Shown piece after piece: positions 1 through 12,429 of a DNA stretch of 64,000 bases. Made by a program: the position numbers and the translations under genes. The notes beneath the pieces are model-generated. The model saw only the letters and a list, made by a program, of their open reading frames with translations, was not told the origin of the DNA and did not search any database. Source of the stretch: Vicia villosa (Eukaryota > Streptophyta > Magnoliopsida > Fabales > Fabaceae); assembly GCF_029867415.1 (NCBI RefSeq), contig NC_081185.1, forward strand, positions 117,655,987 to 117,719,986, written 5' to 3'. Each line of letters opens with the position of its first letter. Within the stretch, counting starts at the first letter, position 1.

Positions 1-630
1 AAATCCTCCCAGGTACTGATGTTAGCACTTTCCAATTGATAGTACCATTCGAGTTGAGTTCCAGATAAGCTTTCTTGAAAGAAATGGATCCAGAGCCTCT
101 TATCAGCAGTGTGAGGCTGAATCTTCCTTACATAAGACCTCAAGTGTAGTTTAGGACAAGAGACTCCATCATACTTAGCAAAGGCGGGAGTTTTGAATTT
201 TGGAGGAATAACGACCCCAGGAACAAGTCCAAGCTCTTCAAAATCCAGCCCAGGTATCTTCTGAATTTCTACGCTTCTCAGGCGCTCTTCTAACATCTTG
301 TATTTGTCATTGGGATGTTCGTCCTCATGGTAATAGTCCTCTTCTTCTTCAGAGAGTTTGGCAGAATCGTGGTTACTTTTTGCATCGGTTTTGATACTAG
401 CATCATCATCTTGCTCATCCTCATCACTTTCTTCGGAGGCTTCAGCATCCCTGAGTTGCAAGATCGGTCTAAGCTTTTTCACCTGAGTCTTCTTACCCTT
501 TTTTTTCTTCTTTTTTCTTTTTAGTCAGCATGGCTTTCAGCTCTTCTTGCCCCTTGGACAAATTCAGAATCAAGGCTTGGAACTCAGTGTTTTGAGCTTG
601 GAGATCCTTAACTGATTGTTCGAGATTCAT
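1..630 (-). pseudogene. Ogre/Tat-type Ty3/gypsy gag, N-terminal part, frameshifted
   Basis: Reading the minus strand from the ATG at 630 gives a Gag start (MNLEQSVKDLQAQ...) that runs into a lysine-rich tract and stops near 493. A one-base shift in that A-rich tract opens the next frame, which stays open to the window edge. It contains the typical Ogre/Tat Gag stretches LVPGVVIPPKFKTPAF, CPKLHLRSY and WIHFFQESLSGTQLEWYYQL. Gag would package the element RNA in virus-like particles. The gene continues past position 1, so only about 210 codons are visible. It lies directly downstream of the leader, primer site and LTR on the same strand. The frameshift sits in a homopolymer, so it could be decay, a sequencing error or programmed shifting; decay is the simplest reading. 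Confidence 0.8.
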
Positions 631-1810
631 GATGCTGAAATAAACAGCGAGGAAGGATGAGAAATCCATCATAGGAAACCTGTTATGCGATGTTATGAAT
701 GCAAATGAAATGTTTTCAAGGATCTTTAGGAATCTAGTTAGCAGCATTAGAAAATGAGTTGGTCACGTCTTTGTTTGAAGGATTCTAAATTTTGTCTTTG
801 AACGTCCTTCTTTGAGAATCAAGCTCACCATATCGAGTGGGTCATCGCCTCTGATTCGGGATACTTCTGAATTTGAAAGCACATGGCTAGAGGAAAATAA
901 ATCCTCTTTCCCCTTGATTAGGTATTGTATCTTTGAATTGGAAGGTATGCGACTAGAGAAAAATAAATCCTCTTGCCCCTTGATTAGGAAATCAACCTTT
1001 GATAAGGGCACCTGAAATTGTGCGCCCTAAATCCCTAAGATCCTTGAAAGGGTTAGTTAAATCATGTTATGCTTATGATGTCATGATGTCATGAATGTTA
1101 TGCGAATGCAATTCATTAGGCATAGTGTGAGATAATAAGGGCAAACACGTCCTTTTAACAAAACCTGCAAAGAACAAAGGTTAGTAGCAAACATAAACAG
1201 GTCACGCAAGTCACACAAGTCACACAATTTTTGGTTTAAGGCTTGCATGGAGTCTGATCAGGTGTCCTTCCCAAGGGTATTTCTATGGATAAGGAGATTT
1301 CGGCAACGGGTTCTACCAAGTGACCCAGAATTGTCAGCCCTCCTAAAGCACCCTCGAACATGATACATACATACCATGCAATGATACTTTGAGAAAGAAC
1401 CTATCTGAGCTGTAGTATCGGGTGGCGACTATGCTCTCAACATACATCAAGAGTAGTCCCCCCACTACGTTCCTAAAAGTCAGGATGGTTTAAGGGTAAC
1501 TAAAGGTCCTTAAGCTCCGACTCACCCACAGACATCGGCACGAACCTCCCTCATACAAGAGAAGCATGCAAACACCCATGGAGGCCTAACTTAAGCGTGA
1601 ACTCTCATATTGACCAATCCTCCACATACATGAAGGAGGTCGCCATGACTATGCCACTTCCTATCTTAGATGTACTTGAATCCGGGAATAGGATTCATCC
1701 TTCAATTTTCCCAAAACAGCCCTGAAAAGTAAAACAAGCAAAGCAAACAATAGAAAACATTTAAGTGATTCCTAGACTTTTAAGGTAACCCCTCTTTTAT
1801 CGAATTAAAT
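631..1810 (-). mobile_element. Ogre-like 5' leader between primer site and gag
   Basis: This is non-coding sequence between the primer-binding site and the gag start on the minus strand. Short open frames here are broken and show no recognisable protein. Two imperfect copies of a roughly 70-bp segment (around 885-935 and 947-1000, both with AAATAAATCCTCTT and CCCCTTGATTAGG) give a small internal direct repeat. A long leader of this kind is usual for Ogre elements. Confidence 0.6.
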
Positions 1811-1827
1811 CCCCAGCAGAGTCGCCA
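1811..1827 (-). other. Primer-binding site, tRNA-Arg type
   Basis: The minus strand reads TGGCGACTCTGCTGGGG, four bases downstream of the LTR end (...TTACA). This primer site is characteristic of Ogre elements in legumes, where it pairs with the 3' end of a tRNA-Arg. It fixes the element orientation and the LTR boundary. Confidence 0.8.
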
Positions 1828-1831
1828 GTTC

Positions 1832-4800
1832 TGTAATACGGTGAACTGACTTTTTATCGATCGAAATGTCGCGGTTAAGCATGAGTCGCCACCGACTTTT
1901 ATTTTATCCAAACAAATTCAGAAAGGCAAAAAGAAACAGAAAAAAACCTTTTTAAAGAAATCTAAGTTCGGGGGGTAATTTATGCAAAGGGAAGGTGTAA
2001 GGCACCCTTTACATCCATGGTTTTCCATGGGCTCTTAATTGCTTTGCTTGCTCGTTTGTCTTTAGAAAAAGTAGATGAAAGAAAAAAAGTGGACTTTAAC
2101 TCATAAATGAGCGTAGCCAGTTTTTGAAGAATTGTGAGAAAGAATATGAAAATTGAGCATTGCAAGGCAATTAGGGGCAATTACCTTAAACTCAGATGAT
2201 AGGTCTCTTTTTAGCCTTTCATAATGAAAGGGTCTATCCTTGCCATAAGAGGGCAGGAAGCCTTTCGTTTGGAGGTTGAAGGGTCGTCGAGATATCATTC
2301 GCCCAAAGACTGACCCATGCCATAGAGAGGCAGGTAGTCTAAAGGGAATGATCAGAATAGCCTTTTTCGTAGGCAACCAGAAGATACCTCAGCCTTATTC
2401 GTGGGCAACTTCCGAGGGTCGAGGTCATGTTAGTGTATCGAAGGCAGCATCATTCTAGGGTCTCATGACCTTTTATCGAGGCAACATGGCTGAGGTATCC
2501 TCATATTCGAGGGACTGACTATTCTGCAAAAAACACAAGGCAACGAGGCAACAAGGCAACAGAGAGGGTTACCCAAAAGTGTGCGTGTGTGCACCAATCA
2601 CGTGATTATATTCAATTATATTATCTTGTAAATTAGTGAGGCTAATTCAATTTAATGGTTGTCACTCCCTATTTTACTAACCACGCATTTAAATAATATA
2701 ATCAAACAGATATGGGGGAGGGAAATTGTAACCAGCGGATCCCTTAATAGGGTTTGACACAAGTAATAATTAAACAGAAAAATAAAAGGTTAGAGTTTAG
2801 GGTTACCAAAAACGTAGCTTTGGCGGTCGACAAACCCTGAAAAGGCGTAAATAAAAATAGGGTGAGTGTATGGCTAATTCAGTGAATATTAGAGTTAACC
2901 CTAACTTAAAAAAAAGTGGCAAAAAGAAATTAAATAGGAATAAGAACTTAGCTTCGTAACGAGCGAGGCGCGTAGTCGGGAAGTATCTGAAGATTGCCCT
3001 GAAAACAATGCACAAAGAAACAGAAAATTCTTAGTGTAGGGAATGATCTTCGTAAACCCAGATTAAGGTATGACTTAAATAAAATCAATAGAATAAATAA
3101 AATCAATTTAATTAATTATTGGTATTCTACCTAATTAATTAAATCGGTAAAAATAGGATTTCGATTAAATTTTCTAACCCTAGTAAGTAAATTAATTAAT
3201 TAATAAAAAATACTAAACTAATTTAATAATTGAACAATTAATTTAACCATTTAATAATTAAAAAAAAAGAGTCATTAATAATTAAAACAAATTAATTATT
3301 TAATGATTTTATGAAGAAAAAAGAAAATTTAAAGGAAGATTAAAAAGAAAATTTATTAAGTAAAATAAATAAACAAATTAGTTATTGAGTAAAATAAAAA
3401 TAAGAAAAGATAACTACTCAGCTTATAATCCAGTGAGGTTGGCTTGTGAAGGTGCAAGGTATTCCTGTAGTTCTGGAGCGTGGGATCGATTTAGATTGAG
3501 ATCCAGTGGTTGACTCATGAAGGTGCATCGTAGGCGCAGGTTGAAGGGCCACGCTTGATCTGTGAAATAAATGAAAAAAACGAAGCAAAAACAATTGAAG
3601 GAGATAAGGATCGAACCCACGTTCATATGGGTCAAGACATTTAAGCGACACGCGCTGCCAACTGTGCTAGGATTGTTAGTTGTTAATAGCATTAAACAGA
3701 AACATAATGTAAGAAGGCAAAGTCAAATTTTTAAACAATGGAAACCGCGCCTAGCCCATTGTCTTCTTCGTTGATATTCAGAAACAGAGTAGTCTTTTTG
3801 GCCACGGTTTTTGTGTATGGCTGTAGACTTTGAATCCTAAAACCTGCAAAACAAAACCAATCAAGGCAAACAAATATTCCGGATCGAATGTATGCAGCCT
3901 CACGAGTCCGATGGCATGATTAATTCAGTCTGAAATCAGCCATAGCTAAATTTCCCCAAAATCTTGGACATGAACCCTAACCATGGCACTTTGTAATTCT
4001 CGTATCAAACCTTGCAATTGATGATTCAAACACAACCCAAACGATCATAGGAACATGTATGTATGCCGGAATATCATTGAAATTGCGTGAATCAGCAGAT
4101 TGAGTTTTTAAAAAAAAAAGAGCGAACCGTGAATACGTGGGAGATGAGTCAGCGTGCGTAGGTCCTTGAAGATGACACAGGTAGCTTCAGAGGGTGTCCA
4201 GGAACGTGCTTAACTCAACAAGACTCCTTCGATTAGCCTGTAACCTTTAATTCGACCTCTCCCTCTCTTTGAATTTTCAAGAGCTTTGAATATGGTTTTG
4301 TCTGCTGCAATCCTTATGAATTTTCGTCCAAACCCCCCCCCCCTAAGTCTGATCCTCTTGCATTCTTATATGGCTTGAGTTTTAGGTCAACAAAAGAAGA
4401 GAAAATCCAAGATTGAATGCATTGAATCTTTGATTACAAATTACACCTAAACTTGCTATTTTGAAGCCAAACTCTTTTTAGTCCTCTTTCCACGTTTCCT
4501 TTGATCCATATAAGGGATATTGATTTGGTTTTTGATTTAAAAATTAATCATAGAATCCCTTACCAATTAAAAATGATTTTATTTAATTTATTTTGAATTT
4601 TAATGAATTAAATCCAATATAAATTGAATAATATCATAAAAACAATATTATTTGGCCAACAATTTGATTCAATCTCCCCCATTCTACTTTGCACTGATTT
4701 GGAATGATTGTGGGGTGTAATTGATGATTAGATATGATTCCTTTAAGCCTTTGAATCAAATATTTGATTTTCTTTTAATTTATTTGATTTTAATCCTTTT

Positions 4801-5281
4801 TAATTGAATAAAAAATCATAATAAATTAAATAAATCAAATATATTCGTGGAAATAATATTTTTGGTCTTGGATAATCATAAGGATGAGGATTGGATCATA
4901 AATAATTGGGCCTCTTTGCAAAGAAATCAATTTTGAAGCCTTTTCCTTCACATTTTTCCTTTGAAAATAGCCCAACTTTGACAAGGCCTATCTCTCTCAA
5001 TTTTAGAGGTATGGAAGTGTTCTAGGACTTTCTAGAAACCTTAGAGAGTCCTCCAACCAGTGTCTTTGGTCTCATATCAAAATGATTTTCCATGCTCCTT
5101 GTGTGTCCTTTTGAAAAAAGTGACTTTTTGTTGACTTTTGAGAAGAACCTATAATGTTTTGGTCCATATCTCCCAAATGAAGCATTTTTAGCCTTGGCAT
5201 GTGAGAGTGTGTCTTGGAGCTTTGTGTATTGATTTGAATTTGAATAGGAGAAATAGTATGGGCAAATTTTGGGGTATGACA
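1832..5281 (-). mobile_element. 5' LTR of Ogre-like Ty3/gypsy element (element A)
   Basis: The LTR starts on the minus strand with TGTCATACCCCAAAATTTGC at 5281 and ends ...TTACA at 1832, about 3.45 kb. Both ends match the usual Ogre LTR ends, and the primer site follows. The part next to the primer site holds the conserved block AAGGGAAGGTGTAAGGCACC on the plus strand (about 1986-2008). The interior is AT-rich at 3060-3420 and 4500-4860. It is inserted into an older LTR of the same general type: the sequence at 5283 onward is the primer-proximal block of that second LTR. The 3' LTR is outside the window. Confidence 0.75.
3608..3669 (-). other. tRNA-like A/B-box module inside LTR
   Basis: The minus strand has an A-box-like TAGCACAGTTGG followed by GGGTTCGATCC, which fits the pol III B box. 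The spacing is about 51 bases, slightly longer than in a standard tRNA. The anticodon arm does not fold convincingly, so this is more likely a decayed tRNA gene or SINE head than a working tRNA. Confidence 0.4.
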
Positions 5282-8078
5282 CCAGGGAACCTAACTCGGA
5301 ATAAGAACAAGGTCTTTCGACCAGAGAATAGGGTACGAGAGTCGGTTATGCAAGGGGAAGGTGCTAGCACCCCTCACGCCCATCGTACTCGATGGTATCC
5401 ATCTATGTTTGTTTCTATCTAAAGGGTGTATGTCTATGTCTAAAACCTAAATGCGAATGCATGCAAAAGAAATACGGGGAAAAGAAGGAATTATTTACAA
5501 GTGTGCTCGCTTAGGCCCCGCGACCCAATGCCTACATATCCCTTACAAGGAATCAGAGCTACCGTAGTTCGGATCAATAGTTTCCATTTGTTTTGTGTTT
5601 TTTAGTTGAACAGAGGTTAAGATTACAATCCACGATGCTCGACCTTTGGAGACTTATACGCCTACTTTTGGAATGGACTCAACATGTTCTTAAGCGGCAG
5701 AATGAACTTGGGTTTGTGTTTTTTATGTAACTACATGATGAACAAAACCCAATACAAGGTTTCACACCACTTCATTACTTTGTTTTACTCTTAACCTTTA
5801 TTAAGTGTTTTAAGTGTTTTTGGTTGGCTATTTTTTAAGGGGATTTACTTTGTGATTTGAATCACATAAAATTGTATAATGATCGAGAAACAGACTAGGG
5901 AATGAGTCCCACTCATTTCTCTCCCATTATATAGTGATCGAGAAACAGATTAGGGAATGAATCCCACTCATTTCTCTCCCACTAAGTGATTGAGAAACAG
6001 ATTAGGGAATAAATCTCACTCGTTTCTCTCCAACTATTAGTAAGGTGTTGTGATTCGCATCTTTATTTATTAGTGTTTTAATGTTGAAAAGAAAAAGGAA
6101 TAAAAAAGGGGAACTAAATCTAATATCCTAATCTAAGTTATTCTAATTCCTATTTATCATCTAAGAGAAGTATACTAAGATTATGATAAAATTCTATCCC
6201 TGTGTCAATCAAATGACATTATTTACAAGGAAATACTAAACAAAACAACTATGTACACATGAGAAGAAAAATTCAAGTAAAATAGAAGAAAAGATTTAAA
6301 ATTCTACTTCAGGTCTTGGGACCTTTAAACACCTCTAATAGCATATACAAAAAAAAGAAACTAAGTCTATTGCATAAATGCAAATCAAATTATAGGTCAA
6401 ATTCACATGACTATCCACTTAGAAAAAACACACTAATCGGGTAGAGAAAACCTAATGAAAATCTAATCAAAACAAGGAATTGAACTTTTATTTTTTATAC
6501 ACAACATGACACACGAATCTACTGATCCCACAAAGAAAATTTCAATTTTATTCTATTCCTAAGTCATTTAAACAAATTATTTTGTGAAATCTATCAAAAC
6601 ATAAAAGAGATATGAACATATCTAAGAAAAATATTTATTAAAAATAGCAAACAATTTCTAAAAATATACAGAAAATACCAAAAAAAATTATACACATAAA
6701 ACTACCTAAAATGTATTTTTATTGGTTTTTTTTATTTGAAAGAAAACTGGTTTATGAATTAAAAGTTAGAAGGGAAACAAAATTAAAACAAAAAAAGATT
6801 TATCTAACAGGGGGTGTGAGAGTAATTGCCTATAAACAGAAGCTATAACCACAGGCGCATTGGGCTCCCAATCAGGGGTGTGAAAAGGAAAGCGCCCTAA
6901 GGCCCAACGCAGAAATGAGCTCAGGCTTATTACACTACAAATTCCATTGCTATTTCATTTTTTTTTATTCAGCATATATTTATTATTGTGACAGCATGTG
7001 CATTTATTTTGGCCATGATAATGTGAACTTGCATACTAACATGGTATCAATAGGTCAGCAAAACTTAAGTATAATAGGACAAATAAAAATGCCACGAGCC
7101 AATCATAGTGAACCAACGCAACTCAATCATGTGGATAAAAACGAAATTAACAATATGATGGGAGTCTGTCCAATAATACAGTGCCGCACAAGGAACTGAT
7201 TCAGAATCATGCAAATGTCCAGAAGCCGGAGCAAAGGCTCCGGTCGTCTTTTCCGATCAACCATATCGGAGCTGGACCAAAAATTACCCAGAAATACGAA
7301 ACCCGACCATGCCTCACTTGAAATTCCGTGATGAACTCGAAAATGAACTTAATTTTCAATGATTCCTCTTCTATCATCATAACCGAAAGCCATTCTAAAA
7401 CCCTAACATCTAAAGCTTCCATGCAGACGCAAGCAAATTGCACCAAGACAAACCTTAGGCTACGGAGACTCTAACTACGCAATTTAAACGTTCAAACAGC
7501 AGCCATATCATACCAACCGAATCCAAGTTCAGAATTCACATACAATATGCATCACACGTTTTAAACATGCTCAAATGGTTTTGAAAGCGTACCTGAGGAA
7601 TCTTGCAAGAATACGAGACAGAAAACGCTACCAGTTGCTTCTCTATACTCCTCGCTTCTTGAAGATATTGTTAATAGTTTTTGCTGATTCAGTATGACTC
7701 CTTGAGAAATAAACTCAAGGTTTTCGAAGCTTGAACAAGATGGAGCTCACTTAAAAGAATGATGAGGAAGCATTGGTGGTGATGGTTGATGAAGACGAGA
7801 GGAGTCGAATACCATTGAGGAACACGTGGAGAGCGTGATGATGATTATGGCGATGAAGGTTGAAGGTTGTGGATGAGAATGAAGGTGTTTGGAGAATGAA
7901 GATGATGATAGAGATTGGAGGTTGTGATTGGTTGTTATGGTGGCCGGAAATCAGTTATGGTGGTTTGTGATGGTTGTAAAAGTTTGTTGTGAAAGTGAAG
8001 AGAGAGAGAGAGAGAGAGAGAAGAGTAATGGGAAAGAGGAATAGGAGAAGAAGAATGAGAGTGGGAGGAAGAAGAAGT
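5282..8078 (-). mobile_element. Older Ogre-like LTR (element B), primer-proximal part
   Basis: From 5283 the plus strand carries the block GGGGAAGGTGCTAGCACCCC with flanking CATCGTACTCGATGG, the counterpart of the primer-proximal LTR block of element A. The sequence then runs through AT-rich DNA to a purine-rich zone with a (GA)n run at about 7999-8020. On the minus strand that zone reads as the CT-rich region common before Ogre leaders. No coding sequence is supported. The segment ends at a probable solo LTR at 8079 and resumes at 8617. Confidence 0.5.
5881..6035. repeat. Three tandem copies of a ~52-bp unit in LTR B
   Basis: The motif GATCGAGAAACAGA starts at 5881 and 5936, and as GATTGAGAAACAGA at 5988, giving spacings of 55 and 52. 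Each copy continues with TAGGGAAT and then CACTCATTTCTCTCC or a close variant. Confidence 0.85.
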
Positions 8079-8616
8079 TGTTAGAAATTCGGTATGATAA
8101 TCCTGGATATCTTCGAAGAATCATGTTCGTTCACTTTCCGAATAAAGTATTTCGACCCTATTCTTGTCTGGGTTCACGAAATCTTTGCGGGGATAATTCT
8201 CGAAGAGCAATCTGTTTTCTGATAATAGAGAACAGATTAGAATATAGAGAGGAAGTATATTTCGTGTCCCAAAATCGAGGCCAAATGACTCCTTATATAG
8301 GAAACCAATAACAGAAAATGAACAGACACACCTTTTCGAAAAAAAAAGGCCATGTCTGTTGGGAAAGGGTACAACTATTCAAACGAATTTTTCGAATGGG
8401 GCGACCCCAGCCAGGGGCGCTGCCCCTTGGACCCCGGCAGGGCGCTGCCCCGCACCCCGCCATGGGCTCTGCCCCTTGGACCCTGACGGGGCGCTGCCCC
8501 GCACCCCGCCAGGGGCTACGCCCCTTGGAACCTCATTTCTATTATTCGTATTCAGTTACACGTTTGGCTCGACGAGCGTGCACTCTGCATTACCATAACT
8601 CGTTTCAAACTTAACA
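8079..8616 (+). mobile_element. Probable Copia-type solo LTR with GC-rich core
   Basis: The segment starts TGTTAGAAATTC and ends CTTAACA, so its ends are short inverted repeats (TGTTA/TAACA), as in LTRs. It has a TATA-like TTATATAGG at about 8293. A GC-rich block at 8398-8530 repeats GGGGC-GCTGCCCC-type hairpins and stands out sharply from the AT-rich surroundings. No clear 5-bp target duplication is seen, so the boundaries are tentative. A 98-codon open frame across the GC-rich block is not considered a gene. Confidence 0.4.
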
Positions 8617-9745
8617 CATAATTGCATTGGCCTATAGTAAATCACATTACTACCAAAATACATTGATGATACTAAAATCACCAACAGAAGTTTATGAATC
8701 TGGAAAAAAAGAAAATGAATGTGTGTGTAAGGTTTTTGAAGGAACTTGGTTTTAATATGTGGTGAGTGTGTATGTAGCTTGTGGTGGTGTGTGTTGCATT
8801 GTATTTCTTTAACACTTAATTAACAAGTTTGTACATTTGTAGTAATTTTCTATTGCCTTTCTTGTTGCAGTGCAATGCATGGTAGCTTGTAGTAAAATGC
8901 CAATGCCATTTATGTTTCACGCCTGCTGAGATATTAACTGCTAACACATGCCTTGCGTCAACGATCACCCACGATGTCCATTTTGCATACATATTTCTCT
9001 GGCCACAGGTCACCATATAATTCCAACCTATGCTTAACATGAAGAGGGCATGGAGTAGATGACAATTCATGTTGAGAATCTTTTGCAACAATACCTGGGA
9101 GAGTGATAAAAAAGATTTCAAATGTGATGACACACAATGGTCCTTCCCGCGCGCGCGTGCCCAGAATCTTAGCTCGTGCCTATGTCAACATTCCCTTTCT
9201 AGACAAGTGACTTTGGACCTTCACATGTATCACAATATGTCATCACTTTCCATGAACCTTGGGCCATTGAAAAGAGGTTATGGAGTAGAATAGACAGGCA
9301 TTTGTACCAACTCAAGGAGTTATCCACAACTCTCTAAAATTGACCTTACATATGGCATGCCACCTATTTGAAGAAATGCCTGCGTATGACTTGGATTCTG
9401 GCCCTTATCTTTGGCAACACATGACTTAATGAAGAGATGACTTTGAGCCTTTATATCTTGATTAATACATATTTAATCAACACACTCCATAGCTCATTGG
9501 AAAGGGTACATGGCAAAGAGAATTTGGGTACCAAGCTTGAATTTATAAGGCTCTTGTAATGCTCTATAATGGTCTCAGAAAATGGCACACCATGTGCTTG
9601 TTAAAATGCTTGCGCCTGCCCAACAATTTGGCCCAACAACTTAACTTGAATCTCCCAACTTCATCTCTTTGTATCTTTTCAATCAAACTTCAATTGAACA
9701 AACTCACAACTACAGAGTTGTTGTATGCCATGAATAGAAAATTTT
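8617..9745 (-). mobile_element. Older Ogre-like LTR (element B), middle part
   Basis: This non-coding sequence continues the LTR-like segment between the solo LTR and the foldback element. It has no stop-free frame resembling a known protein. The assignment rests on continuity with both flanks and general resemblance to Ogre LTR interiors, so it is weaker than for the ends. Confidence 0.4.
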
Positions 9746-10010
9746 TGGCAAAATACTCTTTTTCGTCTCTTAACTTTACCTCGGGGTCCATTTTGGTCCC
9801 TTAATTTTTAAAAAGTTCAAATATATCCCTTATCTATTAAAAAGGTGGCACGTTAGTCCTTTCCGTCAATTTGATGGAAACGGACGTTTGACTGTGCAAG
9901 TGTGGCGTCTGACGTGGCATTGTTTTGTACGCATGGCAGGTTGCGTGGCATATGTTATCACCAAAGTTCATAAAATTCTAAAAATTACTCAAAATTTTTG
10001 CACTCCCCAA

Positions 10011-10064
10011 GGTTTGAACTCAAGACACCTTACTTAATATAATAATAGGTGTACCACTAGGCTA
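10011..10064 (-). other. tRNA-like A/B boxes in left arm
   Basis: The minus strand has TAGCCTAGTGG and, about 43 bases on, GAGTTCAAACC. These match pol III A and B boxes at tRNA spacing. The mirror copy sits in the right arm at 11292-11345. Confidence 0.5.
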
Positions 10065-10123
10065 TGCTAATTTTTGTTAATTTCTTTTCCTTCTGAAGTT
10101 ACTTATTAACTACAGCCATTTTA

Positions 10124-10379
<256 letters not shown>

Positions 10380-10835
10380 GGTTAAATCTAGAATGAACCA
10401 TCAATTAAGTGTACATTTATGGACCACTTTTTTTAACCATCCGATTTTTTTAAAAGTTGAGATGAATTAAAAATAAATTGAGAACACGTGCATTTTTTTT
10501 ACACAATCCCTTACCTTATCTTCTCTCATAGCTAAGTAATTTTATTAAAAAAAAACTGACATAGCTGTTGAGCCATTTACTAATGATTTTATTAGTGGTT
10601 TTATACTAGAGTTATCAATTGCTTTTTACCACTAATTCTAAATCTAATTTAGTTAGTTCACAGTTAATAATACATTGCCTGAATGGAAATTATTTCATCA
10701 GCCACAATTTCATTTTCTTTTTATTTTAATTGAATTCTAATATTTTGATATTTATGCATCTAGTTATTTTAAAGAAATTATTGAGTTATTTATTTATACA
10801 ATAATATCACATTGGACAATTTATTTTAAGATATT

Positions 10836-10843
10836 ACTATTAC

Positions 10844-10908
<65 letters not shown>

Positions 10909-10938
10909 GTATCAGTACTTTTATTGTTAGTACTATTA

Positions 10939-10975
<37 letters not shown>

Positions 10976-11150
10976 ATTACTATTAGTATTATTAATATTA
11001 TTATTATTACTATTATTATTATTAGTATTATTATTATTAGTATTATTATTATTATCTCTATTATTATTATTAATATTAGTACTATTAGTATCAGTACTAT
11101 TATTGGTAGTACTATTATTTTATTATTATTATTATTCATACTATTATTAC

Positions 11151-11218
<68 letters not shown>
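10836..11218. repeat. (ATT)n microsatellite, right array
   Basis: About 380 bp of ATT-type trinucleotides, with interruptions such as AGTATC and ACTATT. It forms the inner side of the right foldback arm. Confidence 0.95.
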
Positions 11219-11222
<4 letters not shown>

Positions 11223-11291
11223 AGAAGCAAAAGAAATCAAGCAATAGTTAATAACTAGCACTTGAAAGAAAAAAAGTAAGCAAAATGAATG

Positions 11292-11345
11292 TAGCCTAGT
11301 GGTACACCCATTTGTACCATAATTAAGGTGTCTTGAGTTCAAACC
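11292..11345 (+). other. tRNA-like A/B boxes in right arm
   Basis: The plus strand has TAGCCTAGTGG and GAGTTCAAACC about 43 bases apart, the mirror of 10011-10064. In both arms the module points outward, toward the element's ends. Confidence 0.5.
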
Positions 11346-11609
11346 TTGGTGAGGACAAGGTTTAGAATAATTTTTAGAATTTTATGAACTTTGGTGATAA
11401 CATATGCCACGCAATCTGCCATGCGTACAAAACAATGCCACGTCATACGCCACACATGCACAATCAAACGTCCGTTTCCATCAAATTGACGGAAAGGACT
11501 AACGTGCCACCTTTTTAATAGATAAGGGATCTATTTGAACTTTTTAAAATTTAAGGGACCAAAATGGACCCCGAGGTAAAGTTAAGGGACGAAAAAGGGT
11601 ATTTTGCCA

Positions 11610-12373
11610 AAAATTTTTATGTTGTGACTTTTTTGAAATGAAGCCTTGAAATACGTGTAAGATGGCTGTGAAGTTGACTGTTCATCCATTCCAGAAAAAC
11701 CCAAAAATTTCTCTAAGTGTAGAGATTTCTATTTTTGGTAATTTCAAGTTTCAACTACTTTCCAAAAATGGCAATTTCAATGATTTCTTGATTTTATTTA
11801 TTTTGTTGACTTTCTTTGACCAATTTTCCACCAAAAGTCAATATTTGACAGTTGACCCTGATTTTGACAAAAAAGTCAACTTTTGCTGACCTTTCCAGTT
11901 TCAGATGAATTTCCCGATTAATCAGCTTCCGATCTAATTCTCAATCAGTTTTCAACCAAAGAAGCTCTAGTGAACAATATTTCTTCCAGGCAAACCATAT
12001 TTCACACTCAAAATCACCCTCTGATTAAATTTTGACCAAAAAGTCAACAGGGTTGACTTTGGTCAAAACCGTAGCTTGGAAATCCTAATGAACCTGAAGC
12101 TTGCATCTTTCAATCAAGGATCTGACTTGGAGATGATAAAGCCCTAACCTCAGAAGAATGCCATTGGAGATGATGTCTGAGACCTCGGATCTAATTTTTC
12201 TTTATCAGGAATTTCCTCAGCCTTAGCTTCCCTTTTTTTTTTGTCAATTTCCTTGACCAGTAACAATGATATGAATGAATGTATCAAATGAATGACCTAC
12301 ACGAGGTATGCACATGGATGTGATATGAAAGCTAATTGGGTATAAATAAGTGGGCAAATTTTGTGGTGCAACA
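11610..12373 (-). mobile_element. Older Ogre-like LTR (element B), 5' end
   Basis: The minus strand starts near 12373 with TGTTGCACCACAAAATTTGC, close to the Ogre LTR start of element A. It contains repeated GTTGACTTT / AAAGTCAAC motifs (11805-12065) common in legume LTRs. With 5282-8078 and 8617-9745 it would make one LTR of roughly 4.7 kb once the insertions are removed. It is inserted into the 3' end of the Tekay-like element. Confidence 0.55.
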
Positions 12374-12429
12374 GGAAGGTGAGGTCAAGTAGATTTTCGA
12401 GGACAAAAATATTATAAGTGAAAGAGAGT
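12374..12429 (+). mobile_element. 3' end of Tekay-like polyprotein and polypurine tract
   Basis: Directly before the LTR start the plus strand reads GATTTTCGAGGACAAAAAT and then AAGTGAAAGAGAGT. This has the layout of the end of a Tekay-type chromovirus: a degraded 'FEDK' tail followed by a purine tract abutting the 3' LTR. The tract is degraded compared with the usual G-rich form. Confidence 0.5.

Noticed and set aside
3608..3669. Functional tRNA gene
   Set aside because: A and B boxes are present, but arm pairing is poor and the sequence lies inside an LTR.
8318..8614. 98-codon Pro/Ala/Gly-rich open frame
   Set aside because: It spans the GC-rich hairpin block of a probable LTR; open frames are expected in GC-rich DNA and no domain is visible.
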